NCBI RefSeq assembly: GCF_022539255.1
Contig: NZ_JAKZBV010000001.1
Coordinates: 3,534,001 to 3,598,000 of the forward strand
DNA: 64,000 nucleotides
Reading direction: 5' to 3'
Origin: Sinomonas terrae
Lineage (GTDB): Bacteria > Actinomycetota > Actinomycetes > Actinomycetales > Micrococcaceae
Made by a program: the position numbers and the translations under genes. Positions 50,117 through 58,892 of the stretch are shown one piece after another (within the stretch, counting starts at the first letter, position 1; each line of letters begins with the position of its first letter). The notes below the pieces were generated by a model. The model was given only the letters and a program-made list of their open reading frames with translations, did not search any database and had not been told where the DNA came from.

Positions 50117-51529
50117 TCAGCGGGTGATGACCTTGGGGGCGGCGACGGCCTTGAGACCGGCGACGCCGAACTCCTGGCCGTAGCCGGACTGCTTGGTCCC
50201 GCCGAAGGGGACCTGGGGGTTGAGGGTGCCGTGCTGGTTGATCCACACGGTCCCGGCTTGGAGCAGCTTGGCGACCGCGACGGCGGCGTCCGCGTCGTCG
50301 GACCACACGGAGGCGCCCAGGCCCTGCTCGGAGGCGTTGGCGCGGCGGATGGCGTCGTCGACGTCGGTGTATTTGATGACGGGGATGGCGGGGCCGAACT
50401 GCTCCTCGTCCACCAGACGGGCGCCGTCCTCGATGTCGGCCACGACGGTGGCGCGGTAGAAGAGGGGCCCGAGGTCGGGGGCGGGTTCGCCGCCGGCGAC
50501 GATGCGGGCGCCGCGTGTGCGGGCGTCGTCTACGAGGTCCTTGACGATGTCGAACTGGGCCTGGTTCTGCAGGGGCCCCAGGACGTTGCCCTCCTGAAGG
50601 CCGGGACCCATCGGCATCGCGCTGGCGAGCTCGGCAAGGGCCTCGACGACGTCGTCGTAGACGGACTCGTGCACGTAGAGGCGCTTGAGCGCAGCGCAGG
50701 TCTGGCCGGTGTTGATGAAGCAGCCCCAGAAGAGGTTCTCCGCGATGGCCTTCGCGTCGGTGCCGGGCAGGACGATGCCGGGGTCGTTCCCGCCGAGCTC
50801 GAGGGTGAGCCGGGCGAGGTTCTGGGCCGAGGAGGCGACGATCTTGCGCCCCGCCTCGGTCGAGCCGGTGAACATGATCTTGTCCAGGCCGCGGTGGGAG
50901 GCGATCGCGGCGCCCACTTCCCGGTCCCCGGAGACGACGGTCAGGACTCCCTCGGGCAGGTGGCGGTTGAAGATCTCGGCCAGGGCGAGCACGGACAGCG
51001 GGGTGAAGCTGCTCGGCTTGGCCACGACCGTGTTTCCCATGCGCAGGGACGGCGCGATCTGCCAGACGGTGATCATCATCGGCCAGTTCCAAGGACCGAT
51101 CGCCCCCACGACGCCGAGCGGGTCGTAGTGCACCTCGGAGCGGGCGCCGCCGGCGTCGAAGACGACTTCGGGCTCGAGGACCGTGTTGGCCGCATTGCGC
51201 GTCCACACGGCGCAGGCGCCGACCTCGAAGCGGGCGTTCGGCCCGTCCAACGGCTTGCCCTGCTCCCGGGAGAGTATGCTGGCGAGCTCTTCGAGGTTCG
51301 CCTCGAGGTCGTCGGCGATTGCGTTGAGGATGCGGGACCGCTCCGCGTGGCCCAGGGCGTTCCAGGCCGGCTGCGCCGCGCGCACAGCGGCGATGGCCGC
51401 CTCGAGGTCGTCGAGCCCGTGGACGGGGGCGTGCCCGATGGTCTCCCGGGTGGCGGCGTCCGGGATCGCGCGGCCCTGGCCTTCGGGGACGGTGATCGCG
51501 TCGAGGATCGACGTCGTGGTGGTGGTCAT
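50117..51529 (-). CDS. Aldehyde dehydrogenase (NAD(P)+)
   Basis: 470 residues. GPWNWPMMITVWQIAPSLRMGNTVVAKPS is the cofactor region, FTGSTEAGRKI the G-x-x-x-x-G turn, Glu244 in ELGGNDPGIV the general base and Cys278 in NTGQTCAALK the nucleophile. Length and motifs are normal. Oxidises an aldehyde to its acid. With the amine oxidase, permease and MoaF-like genes next door, the substrate is probably the aldehyde released from an amine. AGGAGA six bases before ATG 51529. It is 32 bases downstream of the MoaF-like gene, same strand. Confidence 0.95.
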   Translation of the reverse strand: MTTTTTSILDAITVPEGQGRAIPDAATRETIGHAPVHGLDDLEAAIAAVRAAQPAWNALGHAERSRILNAIADDLEANLEELASILSREQGKPLDGPNARFEVGACAVWTRNAANTVLEPEVVFDAGGARSEVHYDPLGVVGAIGPWNWPMMITVWQIAPSLRMGNTVVAKPSSFTPLSVLALAEIFNRHLPEGVLTVVSGDREVGAAIASHRGLDKIMFTGSTEAGRKIVASSAQNLARLTLELGGNDPGIVLPGTDAKAIAENLFWGCFINTGQTCAALKRLYVHESVYDDVVEALAELASAMPMGPGLQEGNVLGPLQNQAQFDIVKDLVDDARTRGARIVAGGEPAPDLGPLFYRATVVADIEDGARLVDEEQFGPAIPVIKYTDVDDAIRRANASEQGLGASVWSDDADAAVAVAKLLQAGTVWINQHGTLNPQVPFGGTKQSGYGQEFGVAGLKAVAAPKVITR

Positions 51530-51561
51530 TGCGGTCTCCTGTGAAGTTTTCGCGGGGAGGG

Positions 51562-52377
51562 TCACTCGGCCGGGTAGGCCGTGTCCTCGAGAATCCTGAA
51601 CTGGCTGTCGAAGGGCAGGTGCACCGTGTCCAGGGTCGGGCCGTCCCAGCAGAACATCCGCCCGATCGAGCGCTTGTTGGCCAGATCGATCACGACGATC
51701 GACTCGACCGGCATGACCGTCTCGGACCAGTGCAGGATGACGATGCCCTCGGCGAGCTCGAAGACCTGGATCGGGTCGGCGTCGGCCAGGCCCACCTCTC
51801 CGCCCTTGACGCAGTGCCAGACGAACGTGCCGGCGTTGAGGTAGATGTGCTCGTAGTGCTCGGTCGGGCTGTAGCGGTAGTAGATCCGCTTGCCGACGAG
51901 CTCGCTCGTGCGCTGACGCGGCTCGATCTCCCCCATCCCCGCAACACGGCCGGAGAGGATCTCAGTGTGCATGCGGACCTTCCCGTCGCGATCCACGAAG
52001 GAGGAGTCCGCTACCGTCACCCTTCCGTCCGACTGGTCGATGACCATGGACACGTCGCTCGAGTGGGCGCCCGCGCCCTTGACGAAGTCGACGAAGAAGA
52101 TCCCGGGGCGGACCTCGACGGCCCGGTACGGGTGGGTCCCGGTCTGGCCCGCGCCCTCACCCTGCGTGATCTTCCAGGTGATCTTCCCGTCGGCCAAGGT
52201 GTGCTCGATCGTCCAGCCGTTCTCGAACCGGACCACGATCGGGTCCCCTTCGAGGCGTGTGCTGGCGGGGAGGCTCGGCTCGCCGAAGCCGTCGAGCATC
52301 ACGGTGACGTCGGGCCACTGGTCGGTGGGGACATAGTCCTGTTCGGTCGGGGCGAGCTGTTCAGGAGCGGTAGACAA
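51562..52377 (-). CDS. MoaF-like protein (amine-catabolism associated)
   Basis: 271 residues with two lipocalin-like halves: an N-terminal domain (about 15-130: DGWTIEHTLADG-type strands, ATVTWKI-like) and a C-terminal domain (about 150-268: LVGKRIYYRYSPTEHYEHIYLNAG, WSETVMPVESIVVIDL). This matches the MoaF two-domain family first noted in the Klebsiella moaEF monoamine operon. Function unproven; it may bind an intermediate. Located between the APC permease and the aldehyde dehydrogenase on the same strand. Confidence 0.82.
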   Translation of the reverse strand: MSTAPEQLAPTEQDYVPTDQWPDVTVMLDGFGEPSLPASTRLEGDPIVVRFENGWTIEHTLADGKITWKITQGEGAGQTGTHPYRAVEVRPGIFFVDFVKGAGAHSSDVSMVIDQSDGRVTVADSSFVDRDGKVRMHTEILSGRVAGMGEIEPRQRTSELVGKRIYYRYSPTEHYEHIYLNAGTFVWHCVKGGEVGLADADPIQVFELAEGIVILHWSETVMPVESIVVIDLANKRSIGRMFCWDGPTLDTVHLPFDSQFRILEDTAYPAE

Positions 52378-52429
52378 TGGGGTTCCCTTTCATGGAATGC
52401 GTGCCGTAACGAATGGAGAGGCGAGTGGG

Positions 52430-53875
52430 TCAGCCGCCGGCGGCGACGATGCGGTCGAAGTCGATGTCCTTCTTCACCAGGGGCAGAAGAGCTCCGGCGG
52501 CGAAGGCCACAGGGATGAACCACAGCAGCTGGCGGGCGATCGAGCCGTCGCCGGAGAGCATCGAGTCGTAGTTCGCGATGGCGATCACCAGGACGGTGAC
52601 CATGAGCACGATCGCGGCGATAGGTGCCACGCGGGTGCTCCAGAAGCCGCGCTCGAGCTTCTCGCGGATGAAGAAGACCAGGATGGAAACCGAGGCGAAG
52701 CCCATCATGACGATGAAGCCCACCGTGCCAAGTGCGACGAACCACGAGAACACGATCACGATCGGGTCGGCGCCGGACCAGAGGAAGGCCATCAGGATCA
52801 CGGCAATCACGATCCCATTCACCAGGGCCGCCGTCGCGGGAACCTGCGACTTCCTCGACACCCGGGAGAGCTGCTTCGGCAGGGCCCGGCCCCAGGCGAG
52901 GGCGAAGACATAGCGGGAGAACATGTTCTGCACCCCGATGAGCATCGCGATGAAGCTCGAGACGACCAGGACCTGCATGGTGATGTCCAGCCAGGGCCCG
53001 ACGTACTTCCCCGCGACGGAGAAGATGATCCCCGCCAGGTCGTTGGTGGCGGCGTCCTGGACCTTGTCCGGGCCCACCGCGACGCTGACAGCCCACGTCG
53101 CCACCGTGTAGAAGACGCCGACGAAGACGATGACGGCGAACAGCGCCCGAGGGATCGTCCGCCGGGGCTCGCGGGCCTCCTCGGCGAAGACCGTCGTCGC
53201 CTCGAAGGTCGTGAAGCAGGCGAAGACGAACAGGACCGCGACGCCGAGGCCGGGCTGGAAGAGCTGTGTGGGGGCGAAGCTCACGAGAGACATGTCCCTG
53301 CCCCCGGATCCCGCGACGACCCCGATCACCAGGGCGGCGATCGCGATGATCTCCAGGCCAAGGAGCACTCCGAGGATCCGCAGGTTCAGGTCCACCCCGC
53401 GCATCGTCAGCGCCGTCGTGATGACCAGGAACGCCAGGACCCATACCCACACCGGCAGGTCCAGTCCGAACAGGCGGGAGACGAGCTGCTGCGCGAACAC
53501 CCCGAACTGGGCCCACAGGCCCACCTGGAGCGAGATGTAGGTGACCAGGACAATACCCGCCGCGCCGGTGGCGGCGTGCCGGCCCAGGCCTCGGGAGATG
53601 TAGGCGACGAAGCCCCCAGCGCTGACGATGTGGCGGCTCATCTTCAGGTAGCCGACCGCGAACACGGCGATCACAAGGGCGACGAGGATGTAGACGAGCG
53701 GGACGCCGGGACCCATGACCGAGAAGATCACCGGGCTCGCCCCCACGAACGCCGCCATCGGGGCGGCAGCGGAGACGACGAAGAACGCGATTCCGATAAA
53801 GCCGAGGCTGTTGGACTTGAGGTGGGTCTCGCCGACCGACGGCGGCACCACAACCTCATGCTGGGTATTGCTCAC
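52430..53875 (-). CDS. APC superfamily amino acid/amine permease
   Basis: 481 residues, twelve helices. NSLGFIGIAFFVVSAAAPMAAFVGASPVIF is the first helix with the substrate-binding G-x-G equivalent, and GGFVAYISRGLGRHAATGAAGIVLVTYISLQ and FTTFEATTVFAEEAREPRRTIPRAL are conserved family blocks. It imports an amino acid or amine with protons. First gene of a unit that continues with MoaF-like and aldehyde dehydrogenase, so the substrate is likely the amine they degrade. Confidence 0.92.
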   Translation of the reverse strand: MSNTQHEVVVPPSVGETHLKSNSLGFIGIAFFVVSAAAPMAAFVGASPVIFSVMGPGVPLVYILVALVIAVFAVGYLKMSRHIVSAGGFVAYISRGLGRHAATGAAGIVLVTYISLQVGLWAQFGVFAQQLVSRLFGLDLPVWVWVLAFLVITTALTMRGVDLNLRILGVLLGLEIIAIAALVIGVVAGSGGRDMSLVSFAPTQLFQPGLGVAVLFVFACFTTFEATTVFAEEAREPRRTIPRALFAVIVFVGVFYTVATWAVSVAVGPDKVQDAATNDLAGIIFSVAGKYVGPWLDITMQVLVVSSFIAMLIGVQNMFSRYVFALAWGRALPKQLSRVSRKSQVPATAALVNGIVIAVILMAFLWSGADPIVIVFSWFVALGTVGFIVMMGFASVSILVFFIREKLERGFWSTRVAPIAAIVLMVTVLVIAIANYDSMLSGDGSIARQLLWFIPVAFAAGALLPLVKKDIDFDRIVAAGG

Positions 53876-54079
53876 GGGCCCTCCTTTGGACCTACTGCAA
53901 GAGCCCTGTTCGGGCGGGGGGACTTGGGGCGGCTCTACGGGTGCGAGCGCCGATTCTGACCAGCGGACTCACGGTTCAGAACCGGGCCGCCGTAGTCATA
54001 TTGAGCATCTGCTTAGTGATAGAGATTACGGGCCGCTTAATCAGGGTGTCAAGGGCGAACTCGTCGTCGGGCGACCGCC

Positions 54080-54085
54080 TAAGCT
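54080..54085 (+). promoter_or_regulatory. -10 element (TAAGCT) for a leaderless TetR mRNA
   Basis: TAAGCT, six bases, then GTG at 54092. Further upstream GCTTAGTGA and GCTTAATCA (54009-54045) form a loose direct repeat that may be an operator. Confidence 0.45.
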
Positions 54086-54091
54086 GAAGGG

Positions 54092-54670
54092 GTGAGCCCT
54101 CAGAAACGACAGCCCAGCCACGGAGAGGGCAGGGAAGCCCTCCTCGAAGCGACCGTGCGAGTGGGCGCCCGCAAGGGCCTGCGCGGGCTGACCTTCCGCG
54201 CAGTCGCCGAGGAGGCGGGCCTGAACAACAGCCTCATCGCCCACCACTTCGGCACGCGCGACAGGCTGCTCGCCGCAGCGCTGGAGTGGACCGCCGACCG
54301 CGCGATGGCCGCCGCGGACCTCAGCGAATATGCGACCGACGCGACCGCGTTCCGCGAGGCGCTGGTCCGCAACGTCCTCTCCCAGCCCGACATCGAGATC
54401 TTCCAGTTCGAAATGGTCATGGAGGCCACCCGGCGCCCCGAACTGCAAGATGCCGTTCGAGAGCTGTACCGCCGGTACGTCGCAGCCCTCGCGGCCGGCC
54501 GTGTCGCACTCGGCGCCGAGGACGACCCCGGCTTGAACCTGGCCATGTTCGCCGCCCTCGACGGGCTCACCCTCCAGTACTTCGCGAAGGCGATCACCGC
54601 CGAACAGCTCGCCGAGGCGGTCCAAGCCCTCGGTGTCGCCGTCGGCAGCCCGTCCCCCTCGCGCAGCTAG
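54092..54670 (+). CDS. TetR/AcrR family regulator 1
   Basis: 192 residues, GTG start. HTH region: GLRGLTFRAVAEEAGLNNSLIAHHFGTRDRLLAAALEW (about 30-70). The ligand domain is all-helical. It closely parallels the second TetR at 56469 (NNSLIAHHFG against NNTLISHHFG), so they are paralogues. Divergent from the APC permease unit, which it probably controls; the amine or its aldehyde is a likely ligand. Confidence 0.9.
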   Translation: MSPQKRQPSHGEGREALLEATVRVGARKGLRGLTFRAVAEEAGLNNSLIAHHFGTRDRLLAAALEWTADRAMAAADLSEYATDATAFREALVRNVLSQPDIEIFQFEMVMEATRRPELQDAVRELYRRYVAALAAGRVALGAEDDPGLNLAMFAALDGLTLQYFAKAITAEQLAEAVQALGVAVGSPSPSRS

Positions 54671-54678
54671 GTCAGGGG

Positions 54679-55980
54679 CTAGGGCCGGATGCCGAACTGC
54701 TCCGCCATGGCGCGCGCGGCGGTGAAGCCGCTCTCGATCGCTCCATCGATGAAGCCGCCCCAGCCGCTGGCGTAGTCGGAACCTGCAAGGAAGATCCGCC
54801 CTTCGGAGCGCTGCAACTCGGCGAGGCTCTCCGAGAGGTAGCCGACCCGGTGCATTGCCCAGGTCTCGTGGGCGAACTCGTCCTCGACCCAGTTGTGGCC
54901 GGCGACTTCGAGGACCTCGAGGTCCGGGATCCAGCGGCGGAGGATCATCTGCGCGGCAGCGGCGTCGTCGACGTCGACGGCTCCGGCATCGGGGCCGAAG
55001 GCGACGAGCGTGGCGCTCTCGGCGTCAAGGTATTCGGCCTGGACGAAGTTCAGGGGCCAATCCTGCGGACCCATCGCCACGAAGCGCTCGTGGCGGCCCT
55101 TGACCTTGATCCAGAGCTTGGCCCCCAGCCCGAGCTGCCCGCGCTGGGCCGCCTCCCGCTTGCCGGGCGAGAGCTCGGGGTCGAAGCGGACGCTGTTCAG
55201 CGCATGCAGCGGCAGGGTCACGACCATCGCCTTGGCGGCGTATTCACTGCCATCGCGGACGACGGCGACCACCCCCTCAGCATCCTGCCTCACCTCGGCG
55301 ACGGCCGCACCGAGGCAGAGATCGACGTCGGCATCGTCAAGGATCGCCTGGGCGAGCGCCGCGGTGCCGCCCTGGACCTTGTAGGTCGCGCAGGTCTCGA
55401 ACATGATTGGCCACTCGTGGAAGGCCGCGGCGGCCCAGCGGAGCGCCTGGGTGTAGGCGGCGTCATCAATGGGCCCGTTGAAGTTCAGCGCCCAGAAGCT
55501 GCGCATGAGATCGTCCGAGACCGGCTCGAGCTCGAGGTCGTCGATCTTCTCGGCCACGGTCAGCTGGTCCGCTTCTTTGATCGCAGGGTTGGTCAACGGC
55601 TCGTACGGGAGCGGGACGAGCTGGCGCGACGGCGCCAGGAAGTCCCGGTTGGGGCCATCGAGGAGCATCATCAGCTCCTCGGGCGAGCCCTCGTGGAGGC
55701 GGCCGTCTGCGTGCCAGTACGCCTTCTCGACGTCGGGCGCGGTGACGACGCCGATGCCGTACCGGGTGAGCTCGGCCCACACGTGGGGCTGGCTCCAGTG
55801 GACCCAAGTCCCCCCGAGTTCGAGGCTGCGGCCCATGCGCGGCTCGAGCCACGTCCGGCCGGCGGTCCGGTCACGGGCCTCGAGGATCCGGACGCTCAAG
55901 CCCTTCCGGCTCAGCTCCCGTGCGGCGACGAGACCGGCGAAGCCTGCGCCGACCACGAGGATGTCGGAGGTGTTCTGCAC
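54679..55980 (-). CDS. Flavin monoamine oxidase family protein
   Basis: 433 residues. DILVVGAGFAGLVAARELSRKGLSVRILEARDRTAGRTW is the FAD G-x-G-x-x-G-E motif plus the following R-x-G-G-R equivalent. LELGGTWVHWSQPHVW is the second conserved block, YKVQGGTAALAQAIL the amine oxidase loop and GSDYASGWGGFIDGAIESG the C-terminal FAD contact. It oxidises an amine to an imine/aldehyde with oxygen. Length is normal for bacterial enzymes. Twelve bases downstream of the cupin gene, same strand. Confidence 0.92.
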   Translation of the reverse strand: MQNTSDILVVGAGFAGLVAARELSRKGLSVRILEARDRTAGRTWLEPRMGRSLELGGTWVHWSQPHVWAELTRYGIGVVTAPDVEKAYWHADGRLHEGSPEELMMLLDGPNRDFLAPSRQLVPLPYEPLTNPAIKEADQLTVAEKIDDLELEPVSDDLMRSFWALNFNGPIDDAAYTQALRWAAAAFHEWPIMFETCATYKVQGGTAALAQAILDDADVDLCLGAAVAEVRQDAEGVVAVVRDGSEYAAKAMVVTLPLHALNSVRFDPELSPGKREAAQRGQLGLGAKLWIKVKGRHERFVAMGPQDWPLNFVQAEYLDAESATLVAFGPDAGAVDVDDAAAAQMILRRWIPDLEVLEVAGHNWVEDEFAHETWAMHRVGYLSESLAELQRSEGRIFLAGSDYASGWGGFIDGAIESGFTAARAMAEQFGIRP

Positions 55981-55992
55981 AGTCCCGGCCCC

Positions 55993-56328
55993 TCAGCTGT
56001 AGACGAAGAACTCGGTGGTTGGCTTGACGACCGTCCAGCGCGTTTTGGCTCCCTTGTTGAACGAGGCCATGCTGCCGTCGGTGAGGTCGAAGGTCTCGGC
56101 GCCGATGATCTCGATCCGCAGTTGGCCTTCGACGATGTACAACGTCTCGTCCTCCTCGAAGGCCAGGTCGAACGGGTCCGGGGCCTCTTCGGGCGTCACG
56201 GTCCAGATGCCTCCGGAGAGGGCGAGGCGATCGCCGTCGCCGGGCTTGCGGAGCCACTGGACCTGCCCGACGGCGAACGGCTCGGCGCGTTCCGGGTCAG
56301 TAGTGGCGTGGAAGGTGGGGGCACTCAT
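55993..56328 (-). CDS. Cupin domain protein (DUF861/EutQ-like)
   Basis: 111 residues, a single small cupin: SGGIWTVTPEEAPDPFD, then DETLYIVEGQLRIEI and GSMASFNKGAKTRW. This is the Cupin_3 (DUF861) pattern, where E-x-L-x-V-x-E-G is the signature; the usual metal His residues are not obvious. Such proteins often accompany oxidative catabolic enzymes. First gene of the cupin-amine oxidase unit, under the operator region at 56401-56446. Confidence 0.85.
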   Translation of the reverse strand: MSAPTFHATTDPERAEPFAVGQVQWLRKPGDGDRLALSGGIWTVTPEEAPDPFDLAFEEDETLYIVEGQLRIEIIGAETFDLTDGSMASFNKGAKTRWTVVKPTTEFFVYS

Positions 56329-56400
56329 GATCGCTCCTTTGCGGGGATGGCTGGGGATGGAGTTCAGCCGCCGGACGTGGCCTGCATCACTACCCCTCTA

Positions 56401-56446
56401 CTCTGCAATTGCTTAGTTTTGGTTGTCAAGCTCTGCAAGTGCAGAG
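56401..56446. promoter_or_regulatory. Operator pair between cupin and TetR 2
   Basis: CTCTGCA-AG-TGCAGAG (56431-56446) is a perfect 7-bp-arm palindrome. Thirty bases to the left CTCTGCAATTGCTTAG (56401-56416) repeats its first half. Both lie in the divergent region between the cupin gene and TetR 2, the place expected for TetR binding. Confidence 0.6.
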
Positions 56447-56455
56447 TTTTGCGGG

Positions 56456-56461
56456 TAGGAT
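56456..56461 (+). promoter_or_regulatory. -10 element (TAGGAT) for a leaderless TetR mRNA
   Basis: TAGGAT, seven bases, then GTG at 56469. The palindromic operator lies just upstream of it, so binding would block initiation. Confidence 0.55.
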
Positions 56462-56468
56462 TCTCCTC

Positions 56469-57023
56469 GTGACGATCAGCGAGCTCAGATACGGGATCGG
56501 GCGGGAGGCTCTCATCGGGGCCGTCATCGACGTCGTCGCCGAGGAGGGCCTCGACGGGCTCAGCTACAGAAAGGTCGCGCAACGCGCGGGTGTGAACAAC
56601 ACCCTGATCTCACACCACTTCGGATCCAAGGAAGCCCTCCTGGAAGCCGCGACGGTCTGGGCCGTGCAGCGCTCGCAGCAGATGGCGGACCTGACGCTGG
56701 CCTCCGAGCTGGACAAGGACTTCGCGGCGTCGTTGACCCGACTGGTCGCCGACGAACCGAATCTGCAGATCTTCCAGTACTACATGATCCTGGCCTCGCG
56801 ACGCAGTCCCGAGCTCGGGAGGATGGCGAACAACCTCTACGAGAGCTACATCAGCCTCGTCGAGCGCTTCCTCACCCACTACGGGCACCGCGCGGACCGG
56901 GCAGCCGCACGGGCCATCTTCGCCGCACTCGACGGGCTGGTCCTGCAGCAGCTCACCGTGTCCTCACGAGACGATATTGTGGCCGCCATCATCCGGCTCG
57001 GCGAGCTGATCGACCATCGCTAG
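56469..57023 (+). CDS. TetR/AcrR family regulator 2
   Basis: 184 residues from GTG 56469. HTH: GLDGLSYRKVAQRAGVNNTLISHHFGSKEALLEAATVW (about 28-66), then a helical ligand domain. Paralogue of TetR 1. Divergent from the cupin-amine oxidase unit with a palindromic operator between them, so autorepression and control of amine oxidation are likely. The frame is open upstream to 56409, but that would run through the operator. Confidence 0.9.
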   Translation: MTISELRYGIGREALIGAVIDVVAEEGLDGLSYRKVAQRAGVNNTLISHHFGSKEALLEAATVWAVQRSQQMADLTLASELDKDFAASLTRLVADEPNLQIFQYYMILASRRSPELGRMANNLYESYISLVERFLTHYGHRADRAAARAIFAALDGLVLQQLTVSSRDDIVAAIIRLGELIDHR

Positions 57024-57083
57024 GGACTAAGCGCCAGACTAAGCGTATGCATAGTTGTCCGCGCACCACTTTCCCCACCCACA

Positions 57084-57137
57084 GCTTGCGCCGTCACTTT
57101 TGCAGGGTGTGGACCCTGCAAACGTGACGGCGCAAGC
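57084..57137. terminator. Near-perfect 25-bp hairpin between convergent units
   Basis: Arms 57084-57108 and 57113-57137 pair at 24 of 25 positions around the loop GTGG. It lies between the TetR 2 stop (plus) and the last gene of the six-gene minus-strand operon. Very stable; a bidirectional terminator, possibly also a dispersed repeat. Confidence 0.75.
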
Positions 57138-57149
57138 AAGACGGGAGCG

Positions 57150-58892
57150 TCAGTGGCCCTTGAACGCCTCCGCGAGCCACCAGGCTCCGCCGTCGGAGGC
57201 GATCTTCGCGTCGATGACGAGCGGGCGGGTCGGCCCGGACGCGAGCCAGGCCTTGACCGGTTCGAGGTCCTCAACAGAACGGACAGTGATGCCCTCGCAG
57301 CCGTAGCCGCGGGCGATCGACGCGATGTCCGTCTCGGGGAACGTCACCGTCGAGACGTCCACCGGCCCGTGCTCGGCGAAGTGGTGCACCTCGGCCCCGT
57401 ACGCGGAGTCGTTGTACACGATGCACAGCAGCGGCAGGCCCAGCCGGACCGCGGTCTCGAGTTCGCTGATCCCCATGAGGAACCCGCCGTCCCCGGTCCC
57501 GAGGGCCGGCAGCCGGTGCGGCTGGGCAAGCGCGGCCCCGATCGCGGTGCCGAGACCCAGCCCGATCGACTGGAACGCCTGAGTGAAGCAGAAGCCGAAC
57601 TCGTCGGGCACGTCGAGGTATTGGCTCGGGTAGCCCAAGAAGTTTCCCGAATCGACCCCGACTACGCGCTCGGCCGGCAGGAGCCCGTCGAGGGCCCGGG
57701 TCAGCGGTCGCGGATCAATGCGGAGGGAGCCATCCGGCGCCGGGCCGGAGAGGTCATCGATCGCCACGTCCTGCCACCGCGACGACGCCGCGATCCGCCG
57801 TCGTACGTCCTCCGTCCGGTAGCCTGCCCGAGGGGTGACATCGCGCCGCTCCAGCTCACGTAGCGTCTCGGCCGCGGTCGCGCCGGAGTCGCCCACCACA
57901 CCGAGGGTGATGGGCCGGTTCGCGCCGAGCGCCGCGTCCTCGAGATCGACCTGGACGACGGCGGCACCCTCGCCGATGAGCCTCCCGTGGCGCATGGTCC
58001 ACATATTCAGGGCGCACCCGAAGCCGACGATCAGGTCCGCGCCTGTGATGAGCTCCGCCGTCGTCGGCGAGGAGAACCCACCCGAGATGCCGAGATTGAA
58101 CGGCTCCCCGTTGAAGAGCCCCTTCGCCACGGCCGAGGTCGCCACGAGCGCGCCCGCGCGCTCCGCGAGGGCCAGGATCTCGCCCCGGGCGCCGCGACCG
58201 CCTCGCCCGGCGACGAAAACCGGCCGTTCGGCGGCGAGGATGAGGTCGGCGAGAGCGCTGACGTCCGACGTCGCCGGGCGCACCCGGGCGGGAAGCGGCA
58301 CCGAGGCTTGGGAAGGGTGTTCCGGCGCCTGCTGCGACTGAACGTCGAGCGGCAGGTTCAGGACGACGGTGCGGCGCTCGTTGCGCGCGGTGCGGAAGGC
58401 GCGGACGACGTCGGCCCTCGCCGAGGCTGCCGAATGCACCCTTTCCGGGACCGCGCCTACCGAGCGGGCCAGAGCAGCCTGATCCATGGCGAAGTTTGAG
58501 TTCACGGCCGCGCCGGCCGTCTCCGCGGCGAGGACCACGAGCGGCGTGCGGGACTTCGCGGCCTCCCCGATCCCGGTCGTGGCGTTGGTCAGCCCGCAGC
58601 CCTGGTGGACCGACAGCAGACCGACCTTGCCGGACATCCGGGCGTACGCGTCGGCCATGGTCGCCGCCCCGCCCTCGTGCCGGGCGGCGGTGTACGGGAC
58701 GCCATGACGGATCAGCGAATTGGTCACCTCGAAGTTCCCCGAGCCGACGACGCCGAAGCAGTGCCCCGCGCCCAGCTCGGCGAGGGTGCGCCCGACGAGC
58801 TGTGCGACGGTCTCCTTAGTCGGCGCAGCCGGCTCGGCGGAGGGCTGGCCAGCAAGGGCCTCGGGCTCCCTTGCCTGGATCTCGGCGGTCAT
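57150..58892 (-). CDS. Thiamine-diphosphate-dependent enzyme (acetolactate synthase/benzoylformate decarboxylase superfamily)
   Basis: 580 residues with the three-domain layout. The N-terminal Pyr domain has the catalytic Glu73 (RHEGGAATMADAYAR), the central domain follows (ADLILAAERPVFVAGRGGRG), and the C-terminal PP domain carries GDGGFLMGISELETAVRLGLPLLCIVYND (467-495), the ThDP/Mg motif G-D-G to N-D. Substrate not set by motifs; the family decarboxylates or ligates 2-oxo acids. Its ATG overlaps the cyclase stop by 4 nt, so the two work on linked steps. An aryl-2-oxo acid made by the cyclase is the favoured guess. Confidence 0.92.
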   Translation of the reverse strand: MTAEIQAREPEALAGQPSAEPAAPTKETVAQLVGRTLAELGAGHCFGVVGSGNFEVTNSLIRHGVPYTAARHEGGAATMADAYARMSGKVGLLSVHQGCGLTNATTGIGEAAKSRTPLVVLAAETAGAAVNSNFAMDQAALARSVGAVPERVHSAASARADVVRAFRTARNERRTVVLNLPLDVQSQQAPEHPSQASVPLPARVRPATSDVSALADLILAAERPVFVAGRGGRGARGEILALAERAGALVATSAVAKGLFNGEPFNLGISGGFSSPTTAELITGADLIVGFGCALNMWTMRHGRLIGEGAAVVQVDLEDAALGANRPITLGVVGDSGATAAETLRELERRDVTPRAGYRTEDVRRRIAASSRWQDVAIDDLSGPAPDGSLRIDPRPLTRALDGLLPAERVVGVDSGNFLGYPSQYLDVPDEFGFCFTQAFQSIGLGLGTAIGAALAQPHRLPALGTGDGGFLMGISELETAVRLGLPLLCIVYNDSAYGAEVHHFAEHGPVDVSTVTFPETDIASIARGYGCEGITVRSVEDLEPVKAWLASGPTRPLVIDAKIASDGGAWWLAEAFKGH

